From Terriglobia bacterium (GTDB lineage: Bacteria > Acidobacteriota > Terriglobia > Terriglobales > Acidobacteriaceae): a stretch of 64,000 nucleotides of DNA. Position numbers and translations under genes: made by a program. Positions 17,315 through 25,671 of the stretch are shown one piece after another; position 1 is the stretch's first letter, and every line of letters begins with the position of its first letter. The notes beneath the pieces are model-generated. The model was given only the letters and a program-made list of their open reading frames with translations, had not been told where the DNA came from and did not search any database. Location of the stretch: assembly GCA_020072845.1 (NCBI GenBank), contig JAIQGF010000001.1, positions 240,142 to 304,141 of the forward strand. Direction: 5' to 3'.

Positions 17315-18747
17315 CGTGCCTCCGGAGCGAGCCAGACATTTTCGAGCTGCCAGCTTCCGTCGCGAGTCCGTGTCCAGTTGCGGACGCGCGGGCCGACGGC
17401 GCTGGCGGCGGGCAAGTAGGCGATGGGCACGGCCCAATGATCCTGCAACGCCGCGGTGGTGGCGCGATAAACGTCGGATAGACCCACCCTATCCGCTCCA
17501 GAACCGGGAGCGGATAAGGGTGGGGCAACCAACTCCGGCACGGGCAGCGCCAGGCGGTCGGTACGCGAGACTTCCGCCAGCGCGACAACGGGATCGGCGG
17601 ACGCCAGGCGCACGCGCACCAGTTCGATATCGGGCACGGTAACGTTTTGCGTGCTGGGCAGCGTCTTCAAGGTGATTCCCGCATCGTTGGCGTTGAGAGC
17701 GACCCGTTCTGCCACCAGGCGCGCCAGCGGATCGGCGGCGTCATACACCAGCGTCAGCGCGGCGGTCTGCTTGGCCTCGGTGCGCAACTGGCGGGCGCGC
17801 GCCACCTGGGGCGTGGCCGCGAACAGGAAAGAATACCCCGTGATCCAGTTGGGCAACAGGCCGACGGCCGATTCGCCATGGCGCTGCAAAAGAACGTTGT
17901 AAATCGAGTCGCGATCGACGGTAAGAGCGATGGCCTCGCGCACACGGGCGTCGCGCAGGTTGGAATGGCTGAAGCGCAGCGCGAGCAGGTCAACCGGATC
18001 GCTGGAGAAGACGCGCCGGCCGGACTGGTTGAGACGGGCGAGTTGGTCGGGCGCGATTTCGACCAGATCGGCGCGGTTGAGTTCCAGGTCCATCATCTGC
18101 TCGCGCGCGCCGCGGTTGAACTGGATTTCGATGGCGTCAACGAATGGACGCTCGTGCCAGCCCTCTTCCAGCGCAGCGAGCGTGAGGCGGCGGCCAGGCT
18201 GGAAATCGTTGACGCGGAACGGGCCGGTGCCGAGGATTTTGCCGTCGGCGCGCAGCACGATGGAATTGCGTGGCAGCGCGAGCACGGCGGGCAAGCCGGG
18301 CAAGGACTGCTCGGATTCGATGATGATGGAGTCGCTGAGCGGACGTACATTCCAGTCGGGATTGGAGTCGTGAAGGGACTGCGCAGCGACGGCGGAGGTC
18401 AGCCCGGTCGAGTCGGAAAAGTGCACGCCGGCTCGCAGCGTGAAGCGCCAGCGATGTTCGCTTTCCTGTTGCCAGGAGGATGCCAGCGACGGCGTTGCGC
18501 GGCCTGTGGCATCCAGCCGAACCAGGGTGTCATAAACCAGTGGCGCAATTTGGGCAAAGCTGGGGTCGTCGCCGGTGGCAGGCGCGGCGGGATCAAGCGA
18601 AGGCGGTGCGGCGCGCATTTCCACCCGCACCGTGCCGCCGTAGCGCGGGCGGGTTTCCGCGGAAGCGTGAGAGATCAGCAGCAAAGCGAGGAAAATCCCC
18701 ACCCTGTGTCGTCTACTGGCCGCAAGTAATCGCAAGCTCGATCGCAT
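17311..18747 (-). CDS. Family 5 extracellular solute-binding protein (peptide/nickel type)
   Basis: 478 aa. Signal peptide at residues about 12-30 (IFLALLLISHASA). The body shows the family-5 pattern: YGGTVRVEM, LDPAAP, LVYDTLVRLD, WRFTLRAGVHFSD, GTGPFRV, and REAIALTVDR. No permease or ATPase genes are nearby, and it is translationally coupled to the sensor kinase, so a role as periplasmic ligand sensor for that kinase is plausible (inference). A 42-base palindrome (17483-17524) is translated in frame near the C-terminus as a Gly/Ser/Ala-rich loop. The product is shorter than typical OppA-like proteins. Confidence 0.8.
   Translation of the reverse strand: MRSSLRLLAASRRHRVGIFLALLLISHASAETRPRYGGTVRVEMRAAPPSLDPAAPATGDDPSFAQIAPLVYDTLVRLDATGRATPSLASSWQQESEHRWRFTLRAGVHFSDSTGLTSAVAAQSLHDSNPDWNVRPLSDSIIIESEQSLPGLPAVLALPRNSIVLRADGKILGTGPFRVNDFQPGRRLTLAALEEGWHERPFVDAIEIQFNRGAREQMMDLELNRADLVEIAPDQLARLNQSGRRVFSSDPVDLLALRFSHSNLRDARVREAIALTVDRDSIYNVLLQRHGESAVGLLPNWITGYSFLFAATPQVARARQLRTEAKQTAALTLVYDAADPLARLVAERVALNANDAGITLKTLPSTQNVTVPDIELVRVRLASADPVVALAEVSRTDRLALPVPELVAPPLSAPGSGADRVGLSDVYRATTAALQDHWAVPIAYLPAASAVGPRVRNWTRTRDGSWQLENVWLAPEAR
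17483..17524. repeat. Intragenic palindrome in the solute-binding protein gene
   Basis: Arms 17483-17499 and 17507-17524 pair as CCCACCC(T)TATCCGCTCC with GGAGCGGATAAGGGTGGG, one bulge, seven-base loop. Length 42, a multiple of three, so the frame is kept. REP-like element in a coding region. Confidence 0.8.
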
Positions 18748-19948
18748 CGTAGTTGCCCGTTTTCAAATTGCGCACGACGGCGGTGGCACTGCGCGCGTCT
18801 GAGGAAGTCCACAACGCGGTCACTGGCCCAGCCAGCTCCACCGGCGCACTGACCTCAACCGGCTCTCGGTCGGCGATCTCGAAAGCGCGCACCACGTCCG
18901 GCGCGTCGCCATCTCCGGTTCCGGTGACCAGCAACTGGGTTTGCGCGCCGCAGGAACTCTTGACCGCCGCCAGGTCGTTGCCCCAATCGCGCGCCGAGCG
19001 CACTCCAACATCATTGACACCGTCCATCAGGTGCACGGAACCATCGGCGCGCGCGAAAACCCAGAGCGTGTATGTCGGTCGCGGAATGCCGGCGGCGGAA
19101 TAAAACGCCGGCACGCTGGTCGCTTTGCCGATTGCGGGCGTCACCACGCCGGTAAAGAAATTGCGCGACGCGCCGAACAGAGCGGTCTGCACGCCGGCGA
19201 TGGGCCAGGGATCGTCGCCGGGGCGGCAGTTCACCGTCAGCGGCGGTTGCGCGGTGCTGGCGCACACCACGCCGGGAAGGTAGGCGTCGAAGAGATGATC
19301 GCGCGCCAGCACCAGGCGTCCGCGCATGTCGCGCGGCCAGGCGCGCACGTGCGGGATGGCGAACTGCTGCTCGGGCGTCCAGCGGCCGGCGGTCATTTTG
19401 TAGAGCGATATGGCGGCCGGATCGAGCACGATCATGTGCGGCTCGGCGCCGGCCTGCACCTGCGCGACATCAAGGATGGGCGAATCCTGCGACCACAGTG
19501 GCGTCTTGCGAATGGCCACCAAGGGCCCGTTCAGCGCCGGCACCGAGGCTTGCGAGCGCGGTGCGGTGACCATGGCGACCTTGGTTTCGTTGGCCTGATG
19601 CACTTCGGCGACCCAGACGTAGCCCTGGGCATTTTCCGAAAGCGTGAGCTTGATGTCGGCGGCGGCGTTGGCGCCAACCACGCGCACGCCGGCGGAGCGG
19701 AGGTCGTTCTGCAAATCGCGCTTGATGACCGGAATGTAGTCGGCGGTGAGAGAGGAAACGTTGTGCACGGTGAGCGTCACCGTGCCCGGCCCGGTGATGG
19801 CGGCAATGTCGCGCGCCAGTTGGGCGCTGGGCTCTGTCCATTGCGCCGCGGCGGGGAGGCAGAATGCGAGTGCGAGTGCGGCCAGGACGCAGAGCCGGAT
19901 TGCTTTGCGGGTCATGAAGCTGCGCGGATTATAACGCGGGATGAACAT
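18713..19948 (-). CDS. Secreted protein of unknown function
   Basis: 411 aa from the ATG giving MFIPRYNP, which has GAGGAA five bases upstream; a second possible start (MTRKAIRLC, 19915) would leave a cleaner signal peptide. Signal peptide CVLAALALAFCLPAAAQ. Mature domain begins with SAQLARDIAAITGPG and a SSLTADYIPVIKRDL segment, then a mostly beta region. I recognise no family. It overlaps the solute-binding protein gene by 35 bases and is upstream in the same direction, so it may be the first gene of the kinase operon. A TATAAT hexamer is at 19928-19933 on the minus strand, between the two starts. Confidence 0.75.
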   Translation of the reverse strand: MFIPRYNPRSFMTRKAIRLCVLAALALAFCLPAAAQWTEPSAQLARDIAAITGPGTVTLTVHNVSSLTADYIPVIKRDLQNDLRSAGVRVVGANAAADIKLTLSENAQGYVWVAEVHQANETKVAMVTAPRSQASVPALNGPLVAIRKTPLWSQDSPILDVAQVQAGAEPHMIVLDPAAISLYKMTAGRWTPEQQFAIPHVRAWPRDMRGRLVLARDHLFDAYLPGVVCASTAQPPLTVNCRPGDDPWPIAGVQTALFGASRNFFTGVVTPAIGKATSVPAFYSAAGIPRPTYTLWVFARADGSVHLMDGVNDVGVRSARDWGNDLAAVKSSCGAQTQLLVTGTGDGDAPDVVRAFEIADREPVEVSAPVELAGPVTALWTSSDARSATAVVRNLKTGNYDAIELAITCGQ

Positions 19949-19958
19949 GGTTCCTCGT

Positions 19959-20023
19959 GTCGACGGTTGGCGGTCGACGGTCGACGGCCGATTGCTGCCA
20001 GCCGTCGACCGTAGACCGTAGAC
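19959..20023. repeat. Word hairpin, GTCGACGG type
   Basis: Left arm of GTCGACGG words (19959-19990) and right arm GCCGTCGACCGTAGACCG (from about 20001) with a ten-base loop. Lies between the SPFH gene stop and the secreted-protein start. The same word appears inside the hemH start region. Confidence 0.82.
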
Positions 20024-20028
20024 TCGTT

Positions 20029-21357
20029 TCACTGCTGGCCCTGTTTCCCGCGCGGCGGCGGATCGTCTTCGCCTCCAGACTGCGGCGGCGCGCCCATGCT
20101 GCGGAACACGTCGTTGGCGAAGAAGAATTTCCCGTCGGAAGGAACCATCATCACCTGGATCTTGTCGGAGAGTCGCTCGGCAACGATCTTGTTGATGAGC
20201 AGCGGATTCTGCTTGAGCACCAGCGCTTCCGACTTCATGCGCTCGGCGTCGGCGGCGGCGGTGACACGGATGCGGTTGGCCTCGGCGTCGGCGAGCAGGT
20301 TGCGGCGCTCCAGTTCCGCCTTGCTGTCAATCACCTTGGCTTGCGCGGCGGCTTCGGCGTTCTTGATGGTGGTTTCCTTGCGCGCTTCGGCTTCCAGCCG
20401 CGATTGCTCGATCTGCTTCTGCTTCAGCGGCAGGGTGTACTGCATGGCGTCGGATTCGCCCTTGGCCTGCAGCACGCGGACCTGCGCCTGTCCTTCGGCG
20501 CCCTTCACTTCGCGCACCTTTTGCGCTTCCGCCTGGAGTTCGGAGATGCGCACCTGCTTCTGCTGGATCTCGGTTTCCACGCCCATGCGGTCGTTCTCCT
20601 GTTCGCGCACCAGCAGGGTTTCCAGGCCCTTGGCGTACTCCGGGGGAAGCTGGATGTCGCGCAGCATGACCTCCTTGACGCGGATTCCGTCGGGGCCGAG
20701 TTTTTGGGTGATGATTTTTTCCGCGCGCTGGCGGACCTCTTCCCGCTTGGCGGAGAAGACGTCGCGCACGGTGTAGTTGGGCACAAGTTCGCGCCACGCG
20801 CTGGCCACCACCGGAGGCACCAGTTCGGTGTCCACCGGCTGCGGCAAGTGGCTCTGAATGTGGTCGAGGCGGTTGGGATCGAGGCTGTAGCGGACGGTGA
20901 TGGCGAGTCCGAGCGTCAGGCCTTCTTTTGCCTGCACGTTCAAGGGCTCGGGCTTCTTCTTGTCCATGGATTTGGCGACTTCGCTGCTTACGCCGGTGGT
21001 GTAGAGGTGGTCGCGCGTGTCGAACATCTCCACCCGATCAATGAACGGCGTGACCAGGTGCACGCCGGGGTAGAGCGTTCCGGGACGCGTCCCCACAACC
21101 TGGCTGACGCGCACGCCAGCCATTCCGCTAGGGACCACGATGATACTCAGGGCGATGAGCAGCGGCGCCCAGGCGACGGCGACCAGCGCGACCGCGGTGC
21201 GCCAGCGCAGCGGTTCGGGTTCAGGGTAGCCGGTGACGCCGCGCGTGACGCCGCGGCGGTGTTGGAGTTCGACGTACAAATCGTACGCCACGACGGCGAG
21301 CGCGGCGATGAACATCCCAATCGCGCCGGCCAGCAGCAAATACTTCAGTGCGAGCAT
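20029..21357 (-). CDS. SPFH/prohibitin-domain membrane protein
   Basis: 442 aa. Two transmembrane helices (about 4-26 and 54-78) precede the SPFH domain, which starts at VPSGMAGVRVSQVVG and includes YPGVHLVTPFIDRVEMFDTR. A long charged coiled coil follows (about 255-395, repeated EAR/AEA/ADAE), then a Pro/Gly-rich tail. Such proteins oligomerise as membrane scaffolds and often control FtsH-type proteases. The 59-aa membrane protein 11 bases upstream is likely a partner. Confidence 0.88.
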   Translation of the reverse strand: MLALKYLLLAGAIGMFIAALAVVAYDLYVELQHRRGVTRGVTGYPEPEPLRWRTAVALVAVAWAPLLIALSIIVVPSGMAGVRVSQVVGTRPGTLYPGVHLVTPFIDRVEMFDTRDHLYTTGVSSEVAKSMDKKKPEPLNVQAKEGLTLGLAITVRYSLDPNRLDHIQSHLPQPVDTELVPPVVASAWRELVPNYTVRDVFSAKREEVRQRAEKIITQKLGPDGIRVKEVMLRDIQLPPEYAKGLETLLVREQENDRMGVETEIQQKQVRISELQAEAQKVREVKGAEGQAQVRVLQAKGESDAMQYTLPLKQKQIEQSRLEAEARKETTIKNAEAAAQAKVIDSKAELERRNLLADAEANRIRVTAAADAERMKSEALVLKQNPLLINKIVAERLSDKIQVMMVPSDGKFFFANDVFRSMGAPPQSGGEDDPPPRGKQGQQ

Positions 21358-21368
21358 GACTTCCTCCG

Positions 21369-21548
21369 TTACTTCAATTCCGAGTTACCGAAAAGATCGT
21401 CTTGCGGACGCGGCCGGGTCGCATTGCGCCGCATCGGACGCAGCAGGTGGAACAGTCCGCCGAAAATAAATTCCTCCAGCAGCAGCGCGCACATGATCGA
21501 GAAGAAAAGCCCGGCTACCGCCACCGTTGCTGTCATCGCGTCTTGCAT
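21369..21548 (-). CDS. Small membrane protein upstream of the SPFH gene
   Basis: 59 aa. ATG preceded by AGGAGA at six bases. The N-terminal half is a transmembrane helix (TATVAVAGLFFSIMCALLLE) followed by EEFIFGGLFHLLRP and a basic, hydrophilic tail. No family recognised. It ends 11 bases before the SPFH start on the same strand, so it is co-transcribed and probably acts with that membrane scaffold. Confidence 0.7.
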   Translation of the reverse strand: MQDAMTATVAVAGLFFSIMCALLLEEFIFGGLFHLLRPMRRNATRPRPQDDLFGNSELK

Positions 21549-21583
21549 TGCGTTCTCCTCTCGTCTCAGTAGTCAGGAATCGG

Positions 21584-22150
21584 CTACTGGCCTGCCGCAA
21601 CTGTCGAGGTGGTCTCCGCCTGGGCAACAACCGTCTCGGTCGAGCCGAAGATCTGCGCCGTCTGGGCATCGGCTTCGGCGCGGATGGCCACCGTGTCGCC
21701 CACGCGCACCATCTCGAAAAAGTGCTCGAGGTCGCGCTTCGCCATGCGAATGCAGCCATGCGAGGCAGCCTTGCCGATGGAGCGCGGCGCGTTCGTGCCG
21801 TGAATGCCGTATCCCTTGAGGCTCAGGCCAATCCAGCGCGAACCCAGCGGATTGGCCGGCCCGGCGGGGATGACCTTGCCCGGGTGGTAGTAGGTCGGGT
21901 TGCTGAGGCGGTTGACGATCTGGAACTCGCCGTCGGGGCTGGGGCTGTCGTCGGCGCCGACCGCAACCGGGAATACCTTGAGGACGCGGCCGTCTTCCAG
22001 GACCGCGAGCTTGCGGTCGGGGATGCTGACCAGCACCTGGCGCGCGGGCTGCTGTTTCTGCGCCAGGGCGTCGGCGGTGACCATCAGCAGGACTGCCACG
22101 ATCCACTTCGCCTTCGCCATCCGCATCGAGTTTCCGTTGATCTTGCTCAT
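21584..22150 (-). CDS. L,D-transpeptidase (YkuD domain)
   Basis: 188 aa. Signal peptide at residues about 14-30. The YkuD domain carries GYGIHGTN and SHGCIRM, giving the catalytic His and Cys. These enzymes form 3-3 cross-links or attach proteins to peptidoglycan in the periplasm. The TYYHPGKVIPAG and GPANPLGSRWIGL segments are typical of ErfK/YbiS-type homologues. The C-terminal 25 residues are Thr/Ala/Gln-rich. Start chosen at the first Met, with GAGGCAAGGG upstream. Confidence 0.92.
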   Translation of the reverse strand: MSKINGNSMRMAKAKWIVAVLLMVTADALAQKQQPARQVLVSIPDRKLAVLEDGRVLKVFPVAVGADDSPSPDGEFQIVNRLSNPTYYHPGKVIPAGPANPLGSRWIGLSLKGYGIHGTNAPRSIGKAASHGCIRMAKRDLEHFFEMVRVGDTVAIRAEADAQTAQIFGSTETVVAQAETTSTVAAGQ

Positions 22151-22554
22151 CGCCCTTGCCTCTCGGCTTAGGCATAGGGCACTACCGCTGCCATAACGTA
22201 AGTTATTGATAAGGTTATAGTTATTAGTGTGGCTTCAGTGCAGGATGTGTCCGGGTGGACACGAGCGTGTCAGGGGTGACACAGTGGACAAGGGCGGGGG
22301 GCAAGGCGGTAGCCATACGCGCTTGCTCACGACCGTTACTGCGGATAGAGCTTCCTCCGATGAACACGGAGTGGAATTTGTTTCATCCGTGCAGCAGGAC
22401 CATGACGAGATCGCCGGAAATGAAGCTCAAGGAATCCGCTCATGGCGAAGAAGTGCTGCACGCCGCTTGAATTAAACCGAGCCGGGCGCAGATAATGCAT
22501 TTCCAGCTTTTCACAACGTGATCGGCATTCTTCGGCACTAGTCAGGAGTGATTG
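22151..22554. other. 404-bp intergenic region between divergent genes
   Basis: Holds an AT-rich patch (22194-22231) that could contain the transpeptidase promoter, then two 16-bp dyads (22247-22282). The remainder, 22290-22540, shows no gene I can support. CAGGAG at 22542-22547 is the ribosome site of the lipoprotein gene. Confidence 0.7.
22247..22282. promoter_or_regulatory. Two tandem 16-bp palindromes, possible operator pair
   Basis: GTGTCCGGGTGGACAC at 22247-22262 and GTGTCAGGGGTGACAC at 22267-22282. Each has a perfect 6-bp stem and four-base centre, and their starts are exactly 20 bp apart, about two helical turns. A half-site GTGGACA follows at 22284. It fits a pair of dimer-binding sites between divergent genes; regulator unknown. 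Confidence 0.5.
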
Positions 22555-24585
22555 ATGAAACGGGTCATCTTGTCAGGGGCGGTAGTGTTCCTGATCCTCG
22601 CGGTACTGGCAGGCTGTGGCGGAAGTAGTAGTTCGTCGACATCGACAAGCACGGTAGTCCTCTCCATTTCGCCGACATCGGCGTCGGTGACCACCGGGTT
22701 GACGCAGCAGTTCACGGTCACGGTCACCAACACCACGAACACGGCCTTGTCGTGGTCGGTGAACGGCATCGTCGGTGGCAATTCGACGGTCGGGTTCATC
22801 TCCTCCACCGGGCTGTACACTGCGCCCAACAGTGTTCCGACTCCGAACCCGGTGACCGTCACCGCAACCTCGCAAGCGGACACCTCCGTAACGATATCCG
22901 TACAGGTGACGATTGTCGCGCCCGCGACTCCTGCGGCGCCCTTGGTTGTCGCCCCGCAAACAGTCACCGTCCCCGCCGGCGGGCAGCAGACATTTTCGGC
23001 GACGGTAAGCGGTATCCCCATCGCGGTAAATTGGACTCTGAACTGCCAGTCCGCGGTGGCGGGCGCTTGCGGAACCATTACCACGGCGGGCGTGTACACC
23101 GCGCCGCCGTCGCCGCCGCCGGGCGCCAACGTGACCGTGACTGCCACGGCGCAAGACAACAGCGTGCCGCCGGCCGGCGCCGTGATCACGGTGCAATTCT
23201 CCAACGGCACTTTGAACGGGAAATACGCCTTCACCTTCTCCGGCCAGAATGCCGGCGCGTCCTACGTGGCGGCGGGCAGCATCAGCTTCGACGGCAACGG
23301 CAACATCACCGCCGGCACGGAAGACATCAACAGTGGTGGAGCTTCAGCGGTCACCATCACGAGCGGCACCTACCACATCGGCACCGACGGACGCGGCAAT
23401 GCCAATGTGGTGACGTCCGGCGGCACGGTCAACTGGCAGTTCGCGGTAGTAAACCACGCGCGCGTTTTCGTGGAACGCTTCGACTCCGGAGTGCAGAGCG
23501 CCAGCGGCACGATGGAGCTTCAGGATGCTTCGCAATTCACGCTGGCGGGGGTCACCGGAAACTATGCTTTCAACCTATCGGGCGCAAACGGCACGAACCG
23601 GCCGGGATCGCTGGCGATGGCGGGCGCGTTTGCCGCGAATGGCGGCATCATCAGCAGTGGCGCGCTGGACGTCAACAACGCCGGCAGTCCTTCGGCCGGC
23701 CTGAGCCTGGCGGGCACTTATGCCGCACCGAACGCTTCGGGCCGAGGCACCATGACTCTGAACAGCGCATTCGGCACGCAAAACCTGGCGTATTACGTGG
23801 TGGACGCCACGCACATCAAGGTGGTCGAGACGGATGCGGGCGCGCAACTGGTCGGCGACGTGTACAAGCAGCCGGTCGGCCCGTTTACCAATGCCAGCGT
23901 TCGCGGCGGGTTCGTCTTCGCGCTCCTCGGGTCCACCAGCGCCGGCGCATTCGGCGAGGGTGGAGTGCTTACCCTGGACGGCACGGGAAACGTGACCAGC
24001 GCCACGAGCACAATTGACATCAACGCACATGGCAATCCGCAGAATTCGCTGGCCGTGTCGGGCACGTACAACGTGGCCGACGCAACCACCGGAAGGACCA
24101 CGGCCAATCTGACGGTCGGCGGTTCGACTTACCTATACGCGCTCTATCCGCAGACCAACGGCGCCTTAAGCATGGTTGAGATTGATACCTCCAACGTCGT
24201 CGCCGGCAGGGCGTTGGCACAAGCCCTCGGGCCCTTCAGCGGCGGGTCGTTCCAAGGTAACTACGCCTTCAATTTCACCGGGAATGACTTTGTGGTGAAT
24301 CCCGGCGAGGAGGACTTGGTGGGGCAAATGCTCCCGAACGGCGGCAGCGCGATTACGGGATCGGTGGACATCAGCGATAACGGGGTACTGACGCACTCCG
24401 CCGCGCTGTCAGCTTCCTATTCCGTCACTGCCTCCGGGCACGGTGCGATTCCCTCACTCACAACGACGCCAAACGCGTTCTCGAACGCTACTTTTAACAT
24501 GTACATCGCCGATAGCGGCGATGCGCTATTCCTGGAGTCGGACAGCACCCGGGTGCTGGTGGGCATCGCGCAGAAGCAGTATTGA
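22555..24585 (+). CDS. Ig-like, repeat-containing lipoprotein
   Basis: 676 aa. Lipoprotein signal ending in the lipobox LAGC. Two bacterial Ig-like modules follow (VVLSISPTSASVTTGLTQQF and LVVAPQTVTVPAGGQQTFS), each closing on a TGLYTAP / AGVYTAP turn. The C-terminal 450 residues hold four repeats of a beta-rich unit that begins with G(K/N/G)(Y/F)xF and includes a DGNGNITAG-like loop, at residues about 225, 340, 450 and 560. Surface protein of a type frequent in Acidobacteriota; exact role unknown. A strong terminator follows. Confidence 0.85.
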   Translation: MKRVILSGAVVFLILAVLAGCGGSSSSSTSTSTVVLSISPTSASVTTGLTQQFTVTVTNTTNTALSWSVNGIVGGNSTVGFISSTGLYTAPNSVPTPNPVTVTATSQADTSVTISVQVTIVAPATPAAPLVVAPQTVTVPAGGQQTFSATVSGIPIAVNWTLNCQSAVAGACGTITTAGVYTAPPSPPPGANVTVTATAQDNSVPPAGAVITVQFSNGTLNGKYAFTFSGQNAGASYVAAGSISFDGNGNITAGTEDINSGGASAVTITSGTYHIGTDGRGNANVVTSGGTVNWQFAVVNHARVFVERFDSGVQSASGTMELQDASQFTLAGVTGNYAFNLSGANGTNRPGSLAMAGAFAANGGIISSGALDVNNAGSPSAGLSLAGTYAAPNASGRGTMTLNSAFGTQNLAYYVVDATHIKVVETDAGAQLVGDVYKQPVGPFTNASVRGGFVFALLGSTSAGAFGEGGVLTLDGTGNVTSATSTIDINAHGNPQNSLAVSGTYNVADATTGRTTANLTVGGSTYLYALYPQTNGALSMVEIDTSNVVAGRALAQALGPFSGGSFQGNYAFNFTGNDFVVNPGEEDLVGQMLPNGGSAITGSVDISDNGVLTHSAALSASYSVTASGHGAIPSLTTTPNAFSNATFNMYIADSGDALFLESDSTRVLVGIAQKQY

Positions 24586-24608
24586 CCGGAGGAACGGGTC
24601 CAAACCAA

Positions 24609-24636
24609 GGGCTGCCTTGTAACGGCAGCCCTTTTT
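24609..24636 (+). terminator. Rho-independent terminator after the lipoprotein gene
   Basis: Perfect 8-bp stem GGGCTGCC / GGCAGCCC, loop TTGTAAC, then five T. Confidence 0.9.
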
Positions 24637-24682
24637 GCAACTCTTATCCTTATCGGGGGTTGATATTCACCAAGCGGTCTCG

Positions 24683-25528
24683 ATGTGGGTGATGAAGCTC
24701 CGGCACAAAATCGCGGTTGCAGTGTGCGCGCTGCTCTGCCTGGGCGCGATACCGTGCATTGCTGTCGATACCATAACTGCGACGCAACTGGATGCCGGCT
24801 ACCGCCACATGTACAACCTGCAATTCGACGAGGCGCACAAGGCATTCCAGAACTGGCAGCAGGAACATCCGGACGATCCTCTGGGCCCGGTGTCCGACGC
24901 CGCCGCTTACCTGTTTACCGAGTTCGACCGGCTGCACATCCTGGAAAGCGAACTGTTCGTTAACGACCAGAAATTCGAGAGCCGTTCGCGGCCGGCTCCC
25001 AATGCGGAATTGAAGCGGGCGTTTGAGTCACAACTGGCTAAGGCACGCCAGCTCGCGCAACAAGCGCTGGCGCGCGATCCTCACGACGTCAACGCGTTGC
25101 TCTCCAACGTGCTGGCCGACGGCCTGGAAGGCGATTACCTGGCGCTGATCGAGAAGCGGGATATGCAGGCGCTGAAATTGATGAAAGAGGGCCGCTCGAT
25201 CGCGGAGCGTTTGTTGGCGGCCGATCCGGCCTGTTATGACGCGTACCTGGCGGTAGGCGTCGAGAATTACCTGCTCAGCCTGAAACCGGCGCCGGTGCGC
25301 TGGATCCTGCGCATCTCGGGCGCGGAGACGGACAAGGCAATGGGCATCGAGAAATTGCGCATCACCGCCGATAAAGGACATTACCTGCTGCCCTATGCGC
25401 GCCTGCTGCTCGCCGTCGCCGCGCTGCGCGACAACGACCGCATTCGCGCGCGCGCCTTGCTGCAGGACCTGGCGGCCAACTTCCCGCAGAATCGCCTCTA
25501 CCGGAACGAGCTGGCGAAGCTGCAATAA
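24683..25528 (+). CDS. Exported helical-repeat (TPR-like) protein
   Basis: 281 aa. The start is uncertain between 24683 and 24692 (MKLRHKIAV); both give a signal peptide ending near GAIPCIA. The mature part is all helical: YRHMYNLQFDEAHKAFQNW is a TPR-like helix pair, and further pairs lie at 110-145 and at 235-275 (LRDNDRIRARALLQDLAANFP). Likely a periplasmic scaffold or binding protein. Same direction as, and 143 bases before, the polyketide synthase gene; a functional link is not shown. Confidence 0.75.
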   Translation: MWVMKLRHKIAVAVCALLCLGAIPCIAVDTITATQLDAGYRHMYNLQFDEAHKAFQNWQQEHPDDPLGPVSDAAAYLFTEFDRLHILESELFVNDQKFESRSRPAPNAELKRAFESQLAKARQLAQQALARDPHDVNALLSNVLADGLEGDYLALIEKRDMQALKLMKEGRSIAERLLAADPACYDAYLAVGVENYLLSLKPAPVRWILRISGAETDKAMGIEKLRITADKGHYLLPYARLLLAVAALRDNDRIRARALLQDLAANFPQNRLYRNELAKLQ

Positions 25529-25671
25529 GATGTAACCAGCGCGCGGGCCGAGCGTCTCTTGATCATGGAGATCAACCTCGGACCAACGACAACTTTTGCC
25601 GGCGGCTCGCGTTTAGACGAAATAACAGCTCTCGCAGTGGGTGTGGGTGAATTCCTCGCTTCAGGTGGACA

